NCBI GenBank assembly: GCA_020205615.1
Contig: CM035151.1
Span: 14,796,322-14,860,321, forward strand
From: Panax quinquefolius
Taxonomy: Eukaryota > Streptophyta > Magnoliopsida > Apiales > Araliaceae
Reading direction: 5' to 3'
DNA: 64,000 nt
A model generated the notes under the pieces. The model saw only the letters and a program-made list of their open reading frames with translations. It was not told the DNA's origin and did not search any database. Of this stretch, positions 44,344 to 55,700 are shown piece by piece; positions within the stretch are counted from its first letter, which is position 1; each line of letters opens with the position of its first letter. Both the position numbers and the translations under genes were made by a program.

Positions 44344-44571
44344 CTCCCTCCCACTACCATAATAATATACTATATCACGTTTTAAATAATTTTTATTTTT
44401 TTAAAATTATTTGATTTTTTATATAATATATTCAAAATTATTATTTATAAAAAAATATTACAAATGAGATATTATTGATAATTAATATTATACGTACAAT
44501 TATTTTTTTAATTTTTAAGACAACTCTAAAAAGTTTCAAAACATAGTATAGTATATTATGGGAGGAGAGAG
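44344..44571. mobile_element. Stowaway-like MITE, second family
   Basis: About 228 bp with ends CTCCCTCCCACTACCATAAT and the complement of ATTATGGGAGGAGAGAG, followed by paired TATACTAT segments. It has no coding capacity. Confidence 0.7.
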
Positions 44572-45351
44572 TAGTAAGTTAGAAAGAGCTTAGCCTTGGG
44601 TAGTAGTTTTATTATAACAAGTCATATATTTTTGAAAGTTTAACAAAAACATAAATATTTTAATATTAAAAACAAAAATTTAAATTTATTTTAAAATGAG
44701 TTTAATGCTACCTCCACAATATTGATTACATAAAACAAAATAGTACGTTAATACTAGTATATTTTTTCCAAACTGATATAGATAGTACTTTTGTTATTAT
44801 CATCATCAAAATCAAAATACTCATCCCGCTCTAATAAAATAAAATTCATGTCACATTATTATTATTTTTACTCATTTGTTCTTACAAATTTTATCATATT
44901 ATTAATTTGTGTTTTTTTATTTAGTCTTTTAAATTTTATAAAAATTTTATTTTATTTAAGAAATTGATCCCGTTAAAAATTGAAATATATGGATAGGAGC
45001 AACAGGAAGATGTCCATTTGGTCGGGGTTGCATGTGCACCACATGCGCGCATTAATTTATATATTGCAGGGTCCGCTTAAGGTCAATCCATCCGTTTCAG
45101 GACAAGGTTCTTTATTACTATTTTGGATAATCTCATGTTAAATGTTTATTTTCTTTTAATAACTAAATTTTTACACATTTTTTCTAATATGTTCGTAGCA
45201 TTAAATATCCCATAGTAGTACTTTTCTTATTCTAATTCTCTCTTCATATTTAATGACATATTATTATGGACAATTTTGTCATTTTATTCCTCTTCTTAAT
45301 ATGCGTGAAAAATTCACTAAGACTTTTGTCTCTTTAGAGATTTTAGGAGAA
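44572..45351. other. Intergenic, no gene seen
   Basis: AT-rich spacer between two small elements. No gene, RNA or repeat that I can support. Confidence 0.5.
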
Positions 45352-45943
45352 AGAGCATCTCCAAAGGATGGACTATCTATTTGGACTATATTTAATCCAT
45401 ATACATCAAAGAATCGTCCTTTAGTCTTCAATCTTTCTAAATAGTATTTTGACTATCCCATGACTATATAATAAAAATATTAAAATAATTAATGAATTTA
45501 AAATAATTATTATTAAATATAATAAAAATACAAACTATTATTAACAAAATACTTATAATTGTACATATTTATAAATGTACTTCGTCTATAAACTATTATT
45601 AACAAAATAATGATTTTTTATTTCTATCCGTTTGGTGTTGTATCTGTTGGAAGCCCTTCGTCTTCTTCTTCTTCTCTTCAGATCATCTATCATCTCCTTC
45701 TTTAGAGCTTCATCTCCTTCAACACAGAGAGTTTCATCTCCTTCTTCTTTTTCTTCATCCTCTCTCCTATTTAATTATATTAAATTTATAGTCCATGAGA
45801 TTTTGGTTCCTTGATTTAGTCTTTTCTAAGTTCTTGGGAAAATTAATCGATTAAATATAAATCATCTCTTGAAGCGAAATTGAACTTTCTAGACTAAATA
45901 TAGTCTAGGATTTTTACAACTCCGACCTGCTGGAATTGCTCTA
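45352..45943. mobile_element. Non-autonomous DNA element with AGAGCATCTCCA ends
   Basis: The left end AGAGCATCTCCAAAGGATG pairs with the right end complement AGAGCAATTCCAGCAGG. GAGCATCTCCA-type termini are common on plant non-autonomous DNA transposons. The interior contains FW-like matches (GGACTATATTTAATCC) and a Ser-rich chance frame. Superfamily and target duplication are unresolved. Confidence 0.5.
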
Positions 45944-47429
45944 AGTAATACTATCAATTTATTGCACTATCCAAGTCTATCGCAATCGGCTGCATGGCGC
46001 CAAACACGAATAGAGATACATAGTAGTATGATGGACTTTGGTATGGAGGGACTCTTATCTTGACCTAGCTAAGCCGTTGATGGCTTTATTGACTTGGGCT
46101 TACAGAAACTCTACTAGGTCCACGCCTGGTCTAATAAATTAAATAAATATTCAACTATAAATAAATAAATACACCACCACAATCTCTACTCTACCCTACT
46201 ACGTAGTGCACTTGCACACTCTCAAGATTCTAAAAATTAATCTCTCCATATTATTGTTTTACCATCAAAAGCAAAATTCTCTATTCATCTCTTTATTTCA
46301 TGTCTTTTAGACCACCAGTTTGTTTTAAGATTAGGCATCATGAAAAACTTTGGTCAAATCTCGAGTCTGAATTATATTAAATCCATACAAATAAAGTTTT
46401 AAATTACTGACCCAATAAGTATCGCGCTTTTCCAAAAAATCATGATCAAGATACTTATAGTTAAGAATTTAATTTTTACATCGTTATTGAAAATTTACTA
46501 TTGTTAATTACTTAATTATTTATACACATACTTATATCTTTTGATGTGTGAAACTGAGATATTACATAAAATCGCATTTAATTGGTAGTTTGTTGGGTAC
46601 AAATAAAGTTTAATCCAATATATACACACATATATATATATATATATATTGGCATAAACATTTATAAAGGTCACATTTATAAAGGTCACTCTCAATATCT
46701 GTATGAGTAGTGCGGCATTGGCAAGTTCCCAATTTGGTCCAACATTCCAAATCTAAAAACTGAATGAATTATAAGCCATGGGAAATGCATCCCCACTTTT
46801 CAACGTTTGGTTGAATTTCCGTTTGTCACAAACAAAGCTGGATAATGATAATGAGTATGCTTTTTTTCATTTAACCTTTTTTCTCAGTGTCGTCTATTTG
46901 TTTGTCACAAGATAATGCTTTTTTTATATATATTTATTTCTAACTTTTAATCTTTGAATAAAATATGATTAGATATCAATTTTTAATGATTTTCTTAATA
47001 TTGAGTTTCAATACTTAATAATCTTTTCATAAAGTATTCTATCTTAAATTAAAAAGTAAATAAATCTCACGCTTTGAGAGAACATTTTTATGTCGATAGT
47101 AAATAGTGAAATTTGTACATGCATTATATATAGATAAAAATTAAGAATGTATCAACTTTAATTAATTCTATTTATCGTTTAATTTTGTACATTAATTATA
47201 ATTCAAGTTTGTGTTTGTCGACATATAATTTTATTTTATTTATATGAATTTTACTTTTAATAATAAATAATAACAATTCCCATTAGTTATTCTCGCGCGG
47301 TGTGGGAGAAAGTACGCGAAAAAGGGTTCAACATCTTTGAGTGGCCTGAGGAGGAAACAGAAACAGAAACAGATGAAATGAAGAAGACACTACTAAGTAC
47401 AGCTGGTCACCACCACACACATATATATA
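45944..47429. other. Intergenic with microsatellite
   Basis: No gene seen. There is a (CA)(TA) microsatellite at 46620-46650 and an imperfect direct repeat of CATTTATAAAGGTCA at 46660-46690. Confidence 0.5.
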
Positions 47430-48291
47430 GGTAATCATCCAGCAATGAACGTTTATTCTGATCGTTGTTAAAGAAATGTTCTCCTATCCGTTGATCTAGA
47501 CATTTAATGACTTAGATTGGTTCCATTTTGCCTTTAGCCTTTTTACATTTCTGCCCCTACCATTCAATACATGCCTACCGCTACTGTAAAAATAAAAGAT
47601 AATGTAAAGATAAATAATGTAAAAATAAAAGATAATGATAAGATAAATGCAATAAAAGATAAATTTATTTTTATAAATACAATATAAAAATAAGATAAGT
47701 TTGAATAAAAGATAAATTTATCTTTTATAATAAAATAAATTTATCTTTTATTATAAAAACATAAATTTATCTTTTATAATAAAATAAATTTATTTTATAA
47801 TAAAATATTTATATCTTTTATAATAAAATAAATTTATCTTTTATTATAAAATAAATTTATAGTGTTGTGCATTTATTTTATTATAAAAGATAAATTTATC
47901 TTATTATAAAAGATAAATTTATCTTTTATTCAAACTTATCTTATTTTTATATTATGTATTTATAAAAATAAATTTATCTTTTATTCAGACTTATCTTATC
48001 ATTATCTTTTATTTTTACATTATGTATACATAAATACAAACTTATCTTTACATTATGACCATACGGCTGAGACCTACATTGCCGCTACAGGCTGTAGCGG
48101 CAGACATGTATTAAATGGTAGGGGCAATAATGTAAAAAGGCTAAAGGCAAAATGGAAAAGGGACTGCTGCTACAAGTTGTAGCGGCAGGTGGAATTTTTG
48201 ACCAATCTAAACCATTAAATGTCTAGATCAACGGATGGGAGTGCTTGTTTTTGAAATGTCATCTCGTAACAAACGTTTCATACTGGATGAT

Positions 48292-48297
<6 letters not shown>
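47430..48297. mobile_element. Large foldback/MITE-like element with long inverted repeats
   Basis: The left arm starts GGTAATCATCCAGCAATGAA and the right arm, complemented, starts GGTAATCATCCAGTATGAAA. Pairing resumes over GTTGATCTAGACATTTAATG and over the GGCAAAATGG/AGCCTTTTTACATT segment. The centre (47590-48050) is built of AAAAGATAAATTTATCTTTTA units that are themselves palindromic, so nearly the whole ~870 bp can fold on itself. The right arm carries a ~50-bp TGTAGCGGCAG region that is weaker in the left arm. No coding capacity. Confidence 0.7.

Positions 48298-48340
<43 letters not shown>
48296..48340. repeat. (TA)n microsatellite
   Basis: About 20 uninterrupted TA units lying between two foldback elements. 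Confidence 0.95.
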
Positions 48341-48342
<2 letters not shown>

Positions 48343-49046
48343 CCATAGCAAATACTTGTTATGGAGCAAATTTGGGCAAATAACATTATATTCGTTAGAT
48401 TTCTATAAATTAAGCTTTCATTAAAAAAAAAATGCCTTTACGTTGCATTTATATAGCGTATGTTGAAGCTTTTAATCTGCCATACGCTACATTAACTAGC
48501 GTACGAGAAAAAATTAACATTTTAATAACTAGTGCCTGCCCTCATCTAAACCCATTTCTCTCACATGTGATAGTTCTGCTATTCAAACCCATAGTTCTGC
48601 TATTCAAACCCATTTCAATGGCCGCTCCACTCTTCTTCTTCTTCTCCTCCTGCATAATTGATATCACCATATTTAAAGAGGCGGAGAGAGAATGACAAGA
48701 ACAGACTGAATTTTAGTTAGGTCAATTACCAACTTAGGAATTAGTAATATATATGTATAGATTCCATATCTTACGCTTTTCTTGTTTGTTGAAAGTTGAG
48801 TAGCGTAAGCTTACAAAATACACTTGAATTGGCACCGCCCAACTCAACTAGATACAGTATCATATTTTTTTTCTCGTACGCTAGTTGACGTAGCGTATGA
48901 CATATATTAAAAGTTTTCAAATGACGCTGTATCGCTCTAGCGTAGAAGGTATTTTTATTTTTAATCTAGTTCTCGATTTATAGAATGACGGGATATGATG
49001 TTATTTTGTCCAAATTTGATCCATAACAAGTATTTTCTATGGATCA
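48341..49046. mobile_element. Foldback/MITE-like element with ~75-bp inverted ends
   Basis: The left end GATCCATAGCAAATACTTGT pairs with the complement of the right end (GATCCATAGAAAATACTTGT). Similarity continues inwards through CAAATTTGG and AATAACAT, and again around the AACTAGCGTACGAGAAAAAA / TTTTTTCTCGTACGCTAGTT segments. The element lies between TA-rich microsatellites. The open frame at 48432-48695 inside it has no family resemblance. Confidence 0.7.
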
Positions 49047-50475
49047 TATCCCATATATATATATATATATTTATATATACACACACACACAACTCAAATT
49101 AAAATTATTACTGTAAAATATATGGGCAAGGAAAATGATCTGTTTGAAGATGATGGTTTTATTTTTTATTGCTTTTTTAAGATATTACATTTTGCATATA
49201 TATATAATACCATTGCATGGAGCCAGGGACAATTTTTTCTTTGTCACGTGCCTTCTGCCATTTATATTACTAGTTAGTCCAGTTTAGTGGTGACACAGAA
49301 ACATCATAATTCATAACATGGGTTCTAGTTCTATTTATTTCCTTTCAAATTATAATATTAATATTATCTTCTTAAAAAATAATTTAAGATATTTTACAAA
49401 TTTAAAATTAATATAATTTATTTAAACTGTAAAACAAATAAATCTCATAATTAATATTTTTTTAAATACTTATAATATATATAATTATATTGACAAAAAA
49501 TAAATAAATTCATACCAAATTTTGAAAATTTGAGTTTCAAAAAATTAATATTAAATTATTATTTTAAAGCGCAAGGAGCGTATAGTTATATATTTTTGTG
49601 TGACCCAACTAAAAACCATGTGATGAATATGTCCCAAAGAAAGATGAAGGGGAATTTGATAAAACTATGTAAGCGAGCGAATATAACCCAATCAGAAATT
49701 ATATATATATAGGCTTATTTTATTATCACAAGCCGTCACTATTAAATTAAATAATTAATATATTTAGAGATAAATTAATATAGAACAAAACGTATAATTA
49801 ATTAAAATTATAGTCTTTCCACTCGAAATAACTCGATCGAGTTGAGGAAACTACTCATCCTCCTGAAATAAATAAAGATAATGATTGAAGGCCCAATTTT
49901 ATGTTTAGAACAGGGTAGCCTTTTTGGTCGAAAACGGAAAAAAGGCCGGGCCCATTCTACAAAAACTCTCTTTGTTTACATTGGAATTCATGTGTATGTC
50001 TAAGACATAGAGCAAGCCAATAGAATAATTAATGTAGGCAATGGAGTAGAATATATATAAAGTCTTAACTAAGCTTGTTCTATTGTATTGAACACATGCA
50101 TGCATGCATGCATGCATAGAAGTTACTAAAAGAGATTTATTCCTCTAATTCTAGAAGTTGAAACAAACATGTTGGGGAATGGGGGTTTATTTGGATAATA
50201 ATAATTGTCCCCATTTCCCATTTTATAGGAAGCTCTCTCTACCTACCGATAGGCGATCTACCTAATAAAATATAAATAATTTTAAATTTTCCGATCATTC
50301 AATAAATCATTTGGGCCGTTCAAAATTTGAGATAAATTTCACCGCTTATATACGATTATTTATGATTTTAATCCATTTAGAATATATATATATAGTAGCT
50401 CATTCATGATAAATGTAGGATAAAAAAAAGTACTACTACAAGAAGAGCTATGACCTAAAGTTCATGCAATCCTTC
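49047..50475. other. Intergenic, no gene seen
   Basis: AT-rich. It includes a (GCAT)n microsatellite at about 50095-50116 and TA/CA microsatellites at 49054-49092. I see no gene. Confidence 0.5.
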
Positions 50476-50751
50476 CACGGGACCGCCCAGGGGATTTTAT
50501 TTTTTGTTACTCCCAAAAAATTAATGTGATTTATTAGAACTGAATTTTTTTATAAAAAATAGTGATTTAGGTATCATTTAGATACATGTAAAAATAAAGT
50601 TTTACAGTCTGTGGTATAATCCTATTTTTTATATATATCCAAATGACACATAAATTACTATTTTTTATAAAAATTCTAATTTTAATAAATCACATTATTT
50701 TTTTAAAAACCGTAACAAAAAAAAATGACCCGGTCCCATCCACGGTCCCCT
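50476..50751. mobile_element. Foldback MITE with GGGACCG ends, copy 1
   Basis: The arms pair over GTGATTTATTAGAACTGAAT / complement of right arm, TATAAAAAATAGT and CATTTAGATACATGTA-like segments. The outer ends contain GGGACCG (left) and its complement CGGTCCC (right). Confidence 0.65.
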
Positions 50752-50806
50752 ATAATTTTTGAAAGTGCATGGGATGTGTTAAGGCAATAATAAAGAAAAA
50801 GTCTAA

Positions 50807-51131
50807 GGGGACCGTGTATAGCGACTGGACTTGGCGAGCGGTCCAATATATATATATATATTTTTAAAATGTCTCTCAAATAATTTATAAGATTTACTGG
50901 AACTGAAATTTTTACAGAAAAAAGTGTTTTAGATGTCATTTAGATACATGTAAAAAATATGTCTGTACAGTCTGTACAGGCATATTTTATACATGTATCT
51001 AAATGACATTCAAAACACTTTTTTTTGTAAAAATTCTGGTTCCAATAAATCTTATAAATTATTTGGAAGACATTTAAAAAAAAAATAAAATAAAAATAAA
51101 AATTGGACCGGTCGCTATACACGGTCGCCCC
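50807..51131. mobile_element. Foldback MITE with GGGGACCGTGTATAGCGAC ends, copy 2
   Basis: A near-perfect hairpin of ~325 bp: ACCGTGTATAGCGACTGG at the left pairs with the right end, then GTGTTTTAGATGTCATTTAG and ATACATGTA pair around a short centre with TCTGTACAG repeats. It shares arm motifs with the element at 50476 and is probably the same family. Confidence 0.75.
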
Positions 51132-51569
51132 AGAACTACTCAATAATAAATGATCCATGCATGATGTTGAGTTTGGTTGGGATGAGATGGACCAATTTTG
51201 ATACTATAATAGAAAGATAATATCACCATCTCTCACCTACCCCTAACTACTAGTATATAGTAGTACTTTTTAATTGCTTTATCCACAAATGAGTAGGAGG
51301 GCAGGGCAGCTGGGCAGCTGGGCAGGGCAGGGCGTTTATCGTGGCAGGCTACTGATAAGATTAAGTGGTGCTAGTAGATTTATAATACAACCAATTTTTA
51401 TTTAAAAAAAATAGAGCAGCAAGACTCGCAACCCAATTACTTTGGTATACGAATTAATTGATGCTGAGATACTTCAATAAAGTTGATTTACAATATTACA
51501 TATTTAATTAAAATAATTGTTTCCATGCATTATATCATTTCCGAGTTCATAAATATAAATATAAACATA
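51132..51569. other. Intergenic with GGGCAG minisatellite
   Basis: No gene seen. A short GC-rich tandem run of GGGCAGCT/GGGCAG units occurs at 51300-51332. Confidence 0.5.
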
Positions 51570-51852
51570 TACTTTCTCTTATTCGGATTAAATGTCATTT
51601 TGTAGCTAAAGACACTTATTAAGAAATAACAAAAAATATCTTTTGTGTCCCTTAATTAATTATTTCTCTCCACAATTATTATCTTCTCATTCTCCACAAT
51701 TGTCCTTAATTAATTATTTCTCTCTCCACAATTGCATTTACTAAGCATATTAAATAGAGGGGTAAATTAGGAAAAAATAGTGCAATAATGCATATTGATT
51801 CCAAAACGTTAAACTCTTTAAAATGTCATTTAATATGAATAAGAGATAGTAT
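51570..51852. mobile_element. Small MITE-like inverted-repeat element
   Basis: The left end TACTTTCTCTTATTCGGATT pairs with the complement of the right end (TACTATCTCTTATTCATATT), both continuing AAATG(T/A)CATTTT, with TA at the borders. Inside is an imperfect ~55-bp direct repeat of TTAATTATTTCTCTCCACAAT (51650-51735). Confidence 0.6.
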
Positions 51853-52757
51853 AATCATGGGGGTGAGTGGGTGTATATACTCTTTCTCTTTCCCTGCTTA
51901 ATGCTTATACAATATAAGAGTTGGTTTACAATTAACTTATGGTTAAAATTTGTTTGTGTAGCGTATTTTGATAATTAGCACAAGGTAAATAAAAATTATA
52001 ATTTGTGATTTACCCTAACCAAACCAAAATGTACGTAGTCTTATACATACAATTATATATATTTTACGGTAAAACAGAATAATGTCTTAATTTCTTATTT
52101 ATAAATATCATTAAGGGTTGGACTTAATTTTTTCTCTTTTTCTGAAGTTTCAATATCAAAAGTCTGTTCATTCATACAACTAGAAACCTAACGACTGACA
52201 AGCCATTATATTGCATCTTTCAATTGCATGCATCATGCATGTCAAATCTCTTCTTCCATATTTATCAAAACCCCCAGATTACCAACTACCAAGCATTTAC
52301 AAGCCATGTATGACTGGTTCATTGAACCTGGTTGGTCGTTGCAACTACAAGGAATTGGATTGATCCGACCCAACAATTTGTAACTAACAAATAAAACTTC
52401 TTAATTAATTTAAAAAAAATATACTTATAAACAAATATAATTTCAATAAATTATCTTTTTGTATAACTATTTTCAACTAAGCATGCCATTACCAGACAAA
52501 TTTATTCGGACAGCCCTAATATTCTAATGCCATATATAATATCACCCCCACATGCCCTTCTTAACCCTTCAATGAACTTGACTTCCGCATTTTAGACATT
52601 ACCCAATTAAATATATTTTAGAACTATATACATATATGTATATTATAACCCCCACCAGCCATAACCAACTAACCAAACCCTCTCTCTTTCTCTTTCTCTT
52701 TCATTAATCTTGTGCTCTGGCCTCCAAACTTCAATTCTCTGCTCATATGACCTATTA
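51853..52757 (+). promoter_or_regulatory. Upstream region and leader of the MED33-like gene
   Basis: AT-rich upstream DNA ending in a CT-rich leader (CTCTCTCTTTCTCTTTC, 52680-52700) about 60 bases before the start codon at 52758. No other gene is visible. I cannot place the TATA box with confidence among several TATATA tracts (52630-52645). Confidence 0.4.
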
Positions 52758-55700
52758 ATGGCAGAGACCTCATGTCCCGGAATTTGGGATAATGTCCTAG
52801 AACTAACAAAGATGGCAGAAGACAAGGGTGGTGATCCAATGATGTGGGCTATTCAGCTCTCATCCAATTTGAACTCTGCAGGGATTTATCTGCCCTCCCC
52901 TGAGCTAGCTACCCTTTTGGTGTCTCACATTTGTTGGGACAATAATGTTCCCATAGCTTGGAAATTTCTTGAAAAGGCTTTGATGTTCAATATTGTGCCC
53001 CCTATTCTTGTTCTTGCTTTGCTGTCCACAAGGTCCATGCTATTCTTGATTTCTCCCATCTGTTTGTGTTTGTGTAGTATGGGTTTTTTGGTTTACGGTA
53101 GAGGTTGACTGATTACTACTGTTTGATTCAGGTGAATCACACCTCATTTAAGTTGGTTACACAAGAAATGAATGTTGTCAGATTAAAGTGCAAGAATGTT
53201 AAAAAAGAGATTAAACTGATAGATCCTGACAATGTTTTGACCAAATTATTTGATTCTATCATATTTGATTTGTAGAGTTTAAAACTGGCTTTCCGATGAG
53301 AGTTTTCCCCAAATTGATTGAAAAAAGTATGGTATTTTAGATGATTTTCATGTTTCCTTTTGTGATTTATTTCAAGAGATAATTCAGTTTACTTTCTTTC
53401 ATGTATTGTTCAATCATGGCATTTTCTTTAGTTCACTATGTTGATCAGGGTACGTCATTTGTTTTGTTAAGGTTTGGTGCATTTGATGCGATTTATTTAG
53501 TAGTAATTGTAAATCACTAACTAATGAGGTGTAGTTAATGTATAATGCTTTACATTCCATTTCTAAAATCTGTGTAATGTGTTGAAAATAATTTGCTAAT
53601 ATTCTTCAGAATCTTCATTAAAAATTAACCTCCATAGTTGTTTCACAGTCTCTTTAATGGTACAACATTATGTGACATACATCATACCCCCTTTGCTTTC
53701 TACAGGGTTATTCCAAATCGAAGTTTCCAGCCAGTAGCATTTAGGCTTTACATGGAATTCCTTACGAGACACGCATTCACACTATGTCTAATATAAAGTT
53801 GCAAAATTATCAGATGTAAGTTATTATTATGTAATTATTGTGGTGAGCAATGAACATCATGTTTCATACTATCAAATCTTCTCATTCTTACTTTGACGGA
53901 TGATTATTTATAAACACATCACCACTCGCATATGTCTGATATGGCCTAGTGATATTATTGTACTCAGTTCATCAAAGTCTTGTATCCAAATATGTGAGGA
54001 TAGCTAGTTAGCTACACAGAACAGACGTTTACACTTCCTCCAAGTAGTGTTTTTTGTAAAAGAATTATACATCAAAATAGTTATTTTTTTTAAAAAATAA
54101 TCCTCCATCCTATTACTTGCAAGTCATGCTTACTTAATAGAGGTACACATGCTTATTTTTGAAATTTCTTGGATTTTATTTTTAAATGATTCTCATAAAT
54201 AATTTGTGCTAGATAAAGTTCCATTTGTAATTTATAATTGTCCTCTTATACTTGCAGGATCATCGATTCTGTAGACAATGTTCTCCATCTTTCTGAAGTA
54301 TTTGGGGTCCCAGACAATGAACCTGGCAATCTTGTAGTGGAGTTTATTTTTTCAATTGTTTGGCAGTTACTGGATGCATCATTAGATGATGAAGGGCTTC
54401 TGGAACTCACACCAGAAAAGAATTTTAGATGGAAAACAGAACATCAGAATATGGACATAGATGGTCATGATAGTTATGATGAGAATAGGGCTAACCATCA
54501 AGAAATATTGCGGAGTGTAAATACTGTGATGGCCATAGATCTAATCGGTCGATTTCTGCAAAACAAAGTGACTTCCAGAATTCTTCACTTGGCTCGCGGA
54601 AACATGTCAGAACTTATTTTCAAACTTTTTACTCTCTTTGAAGTTGAACTGAAAAACCTTCAACTTTGGTAATAATAGTATATATTAACCATGCAGTGCT
54701 CATTTGGCTTTGTTACATCTGTTAATTGAAATAATTCCATATCAATTCTCACTTAACAAAGTGTTTTATATGGCTTGGAGATGGTTACATGTCTTTCTCA
54801 AACTCAATATCTTTGTAACTTGATTCTTATTACTTGCCACTTTATCAGGCCCACACATTGGAGGGGTTTCACCCAGCGTATACAGATACTTGTAGTGAAG
54901 TCATCAGCATTAAGAAATTCTAAAGTTATGACACCAGAGGCTCTTGTTCAGTTGATATCAGATACTCGCCAAGTTATGTCTCGGGAATGCAAAACAAGTT
55001 GCCTGCAAAAGTTCCATGAGGTTCTGGCTTATGGGCCTCTTGCTTCTTCCGCTGGTCTACTCGTTCTGCTCTTTGGCTTCCTCTTGATTTAGTTCTAGAA
55101 GATGTAATGGATGGTTCACAAGTCAATGCAACAAGTGCCATTGAAATTGTTATTGGTAAAACCTGTTTATATTATTAACAAAGAACTTCTCAAAAGAAAA
55201 ATAGCGCTTTTCAATTAAAACCGAGTTTAATAGAATGAAAAATTATCTTCTTATTTATACAGTCTCTGTAAAGGCTCTTCAAGCAATTAATCGAGCCACT
55301 TGGCAGGACAGTTTCTTAGGTCTTTGGATGGCAGCTCTTCGTCTAGCTTGTTCAAAGTGTATGACTGTTTCACTAATAAGCATCTTTCTTGAGTCTACAA
55401 TCTGATTCAAATTCGGTGCATATTTTAACAGCATAAAGTTTTGATTATTAGTTGGAGAAGTAGATGTAGTTTTGGTCCTATCCAAACCCATAGCTAGAAT
55501 TTCAAATGTTGGAAAACTTTTAATAACATGGTTTTCAACTAGGTTTAAGATTGTGTGATAACTCTACATAAATATTGATGTTATAGAGATATTTTGTATG
55601 CTTAGACATAAAAGTATAGTTACTTCATCTTAGAAAGAGAGAATGAGGAATGGATCCATTCCAAGGATCAAATCTATACAACAAACCTTATTCTTTAATT

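Noticed and set aside
45632..45814. Ser-rich 60-codon frame
   Set aside because: Low-complexity TCTTCT-rich stretch inside a non-autonomous element, with no domain.
48432..48695. 87-codon frame
   Set aside because: It lies within a foldback element, and a long inverted repeat explains the sequence better than coding does.
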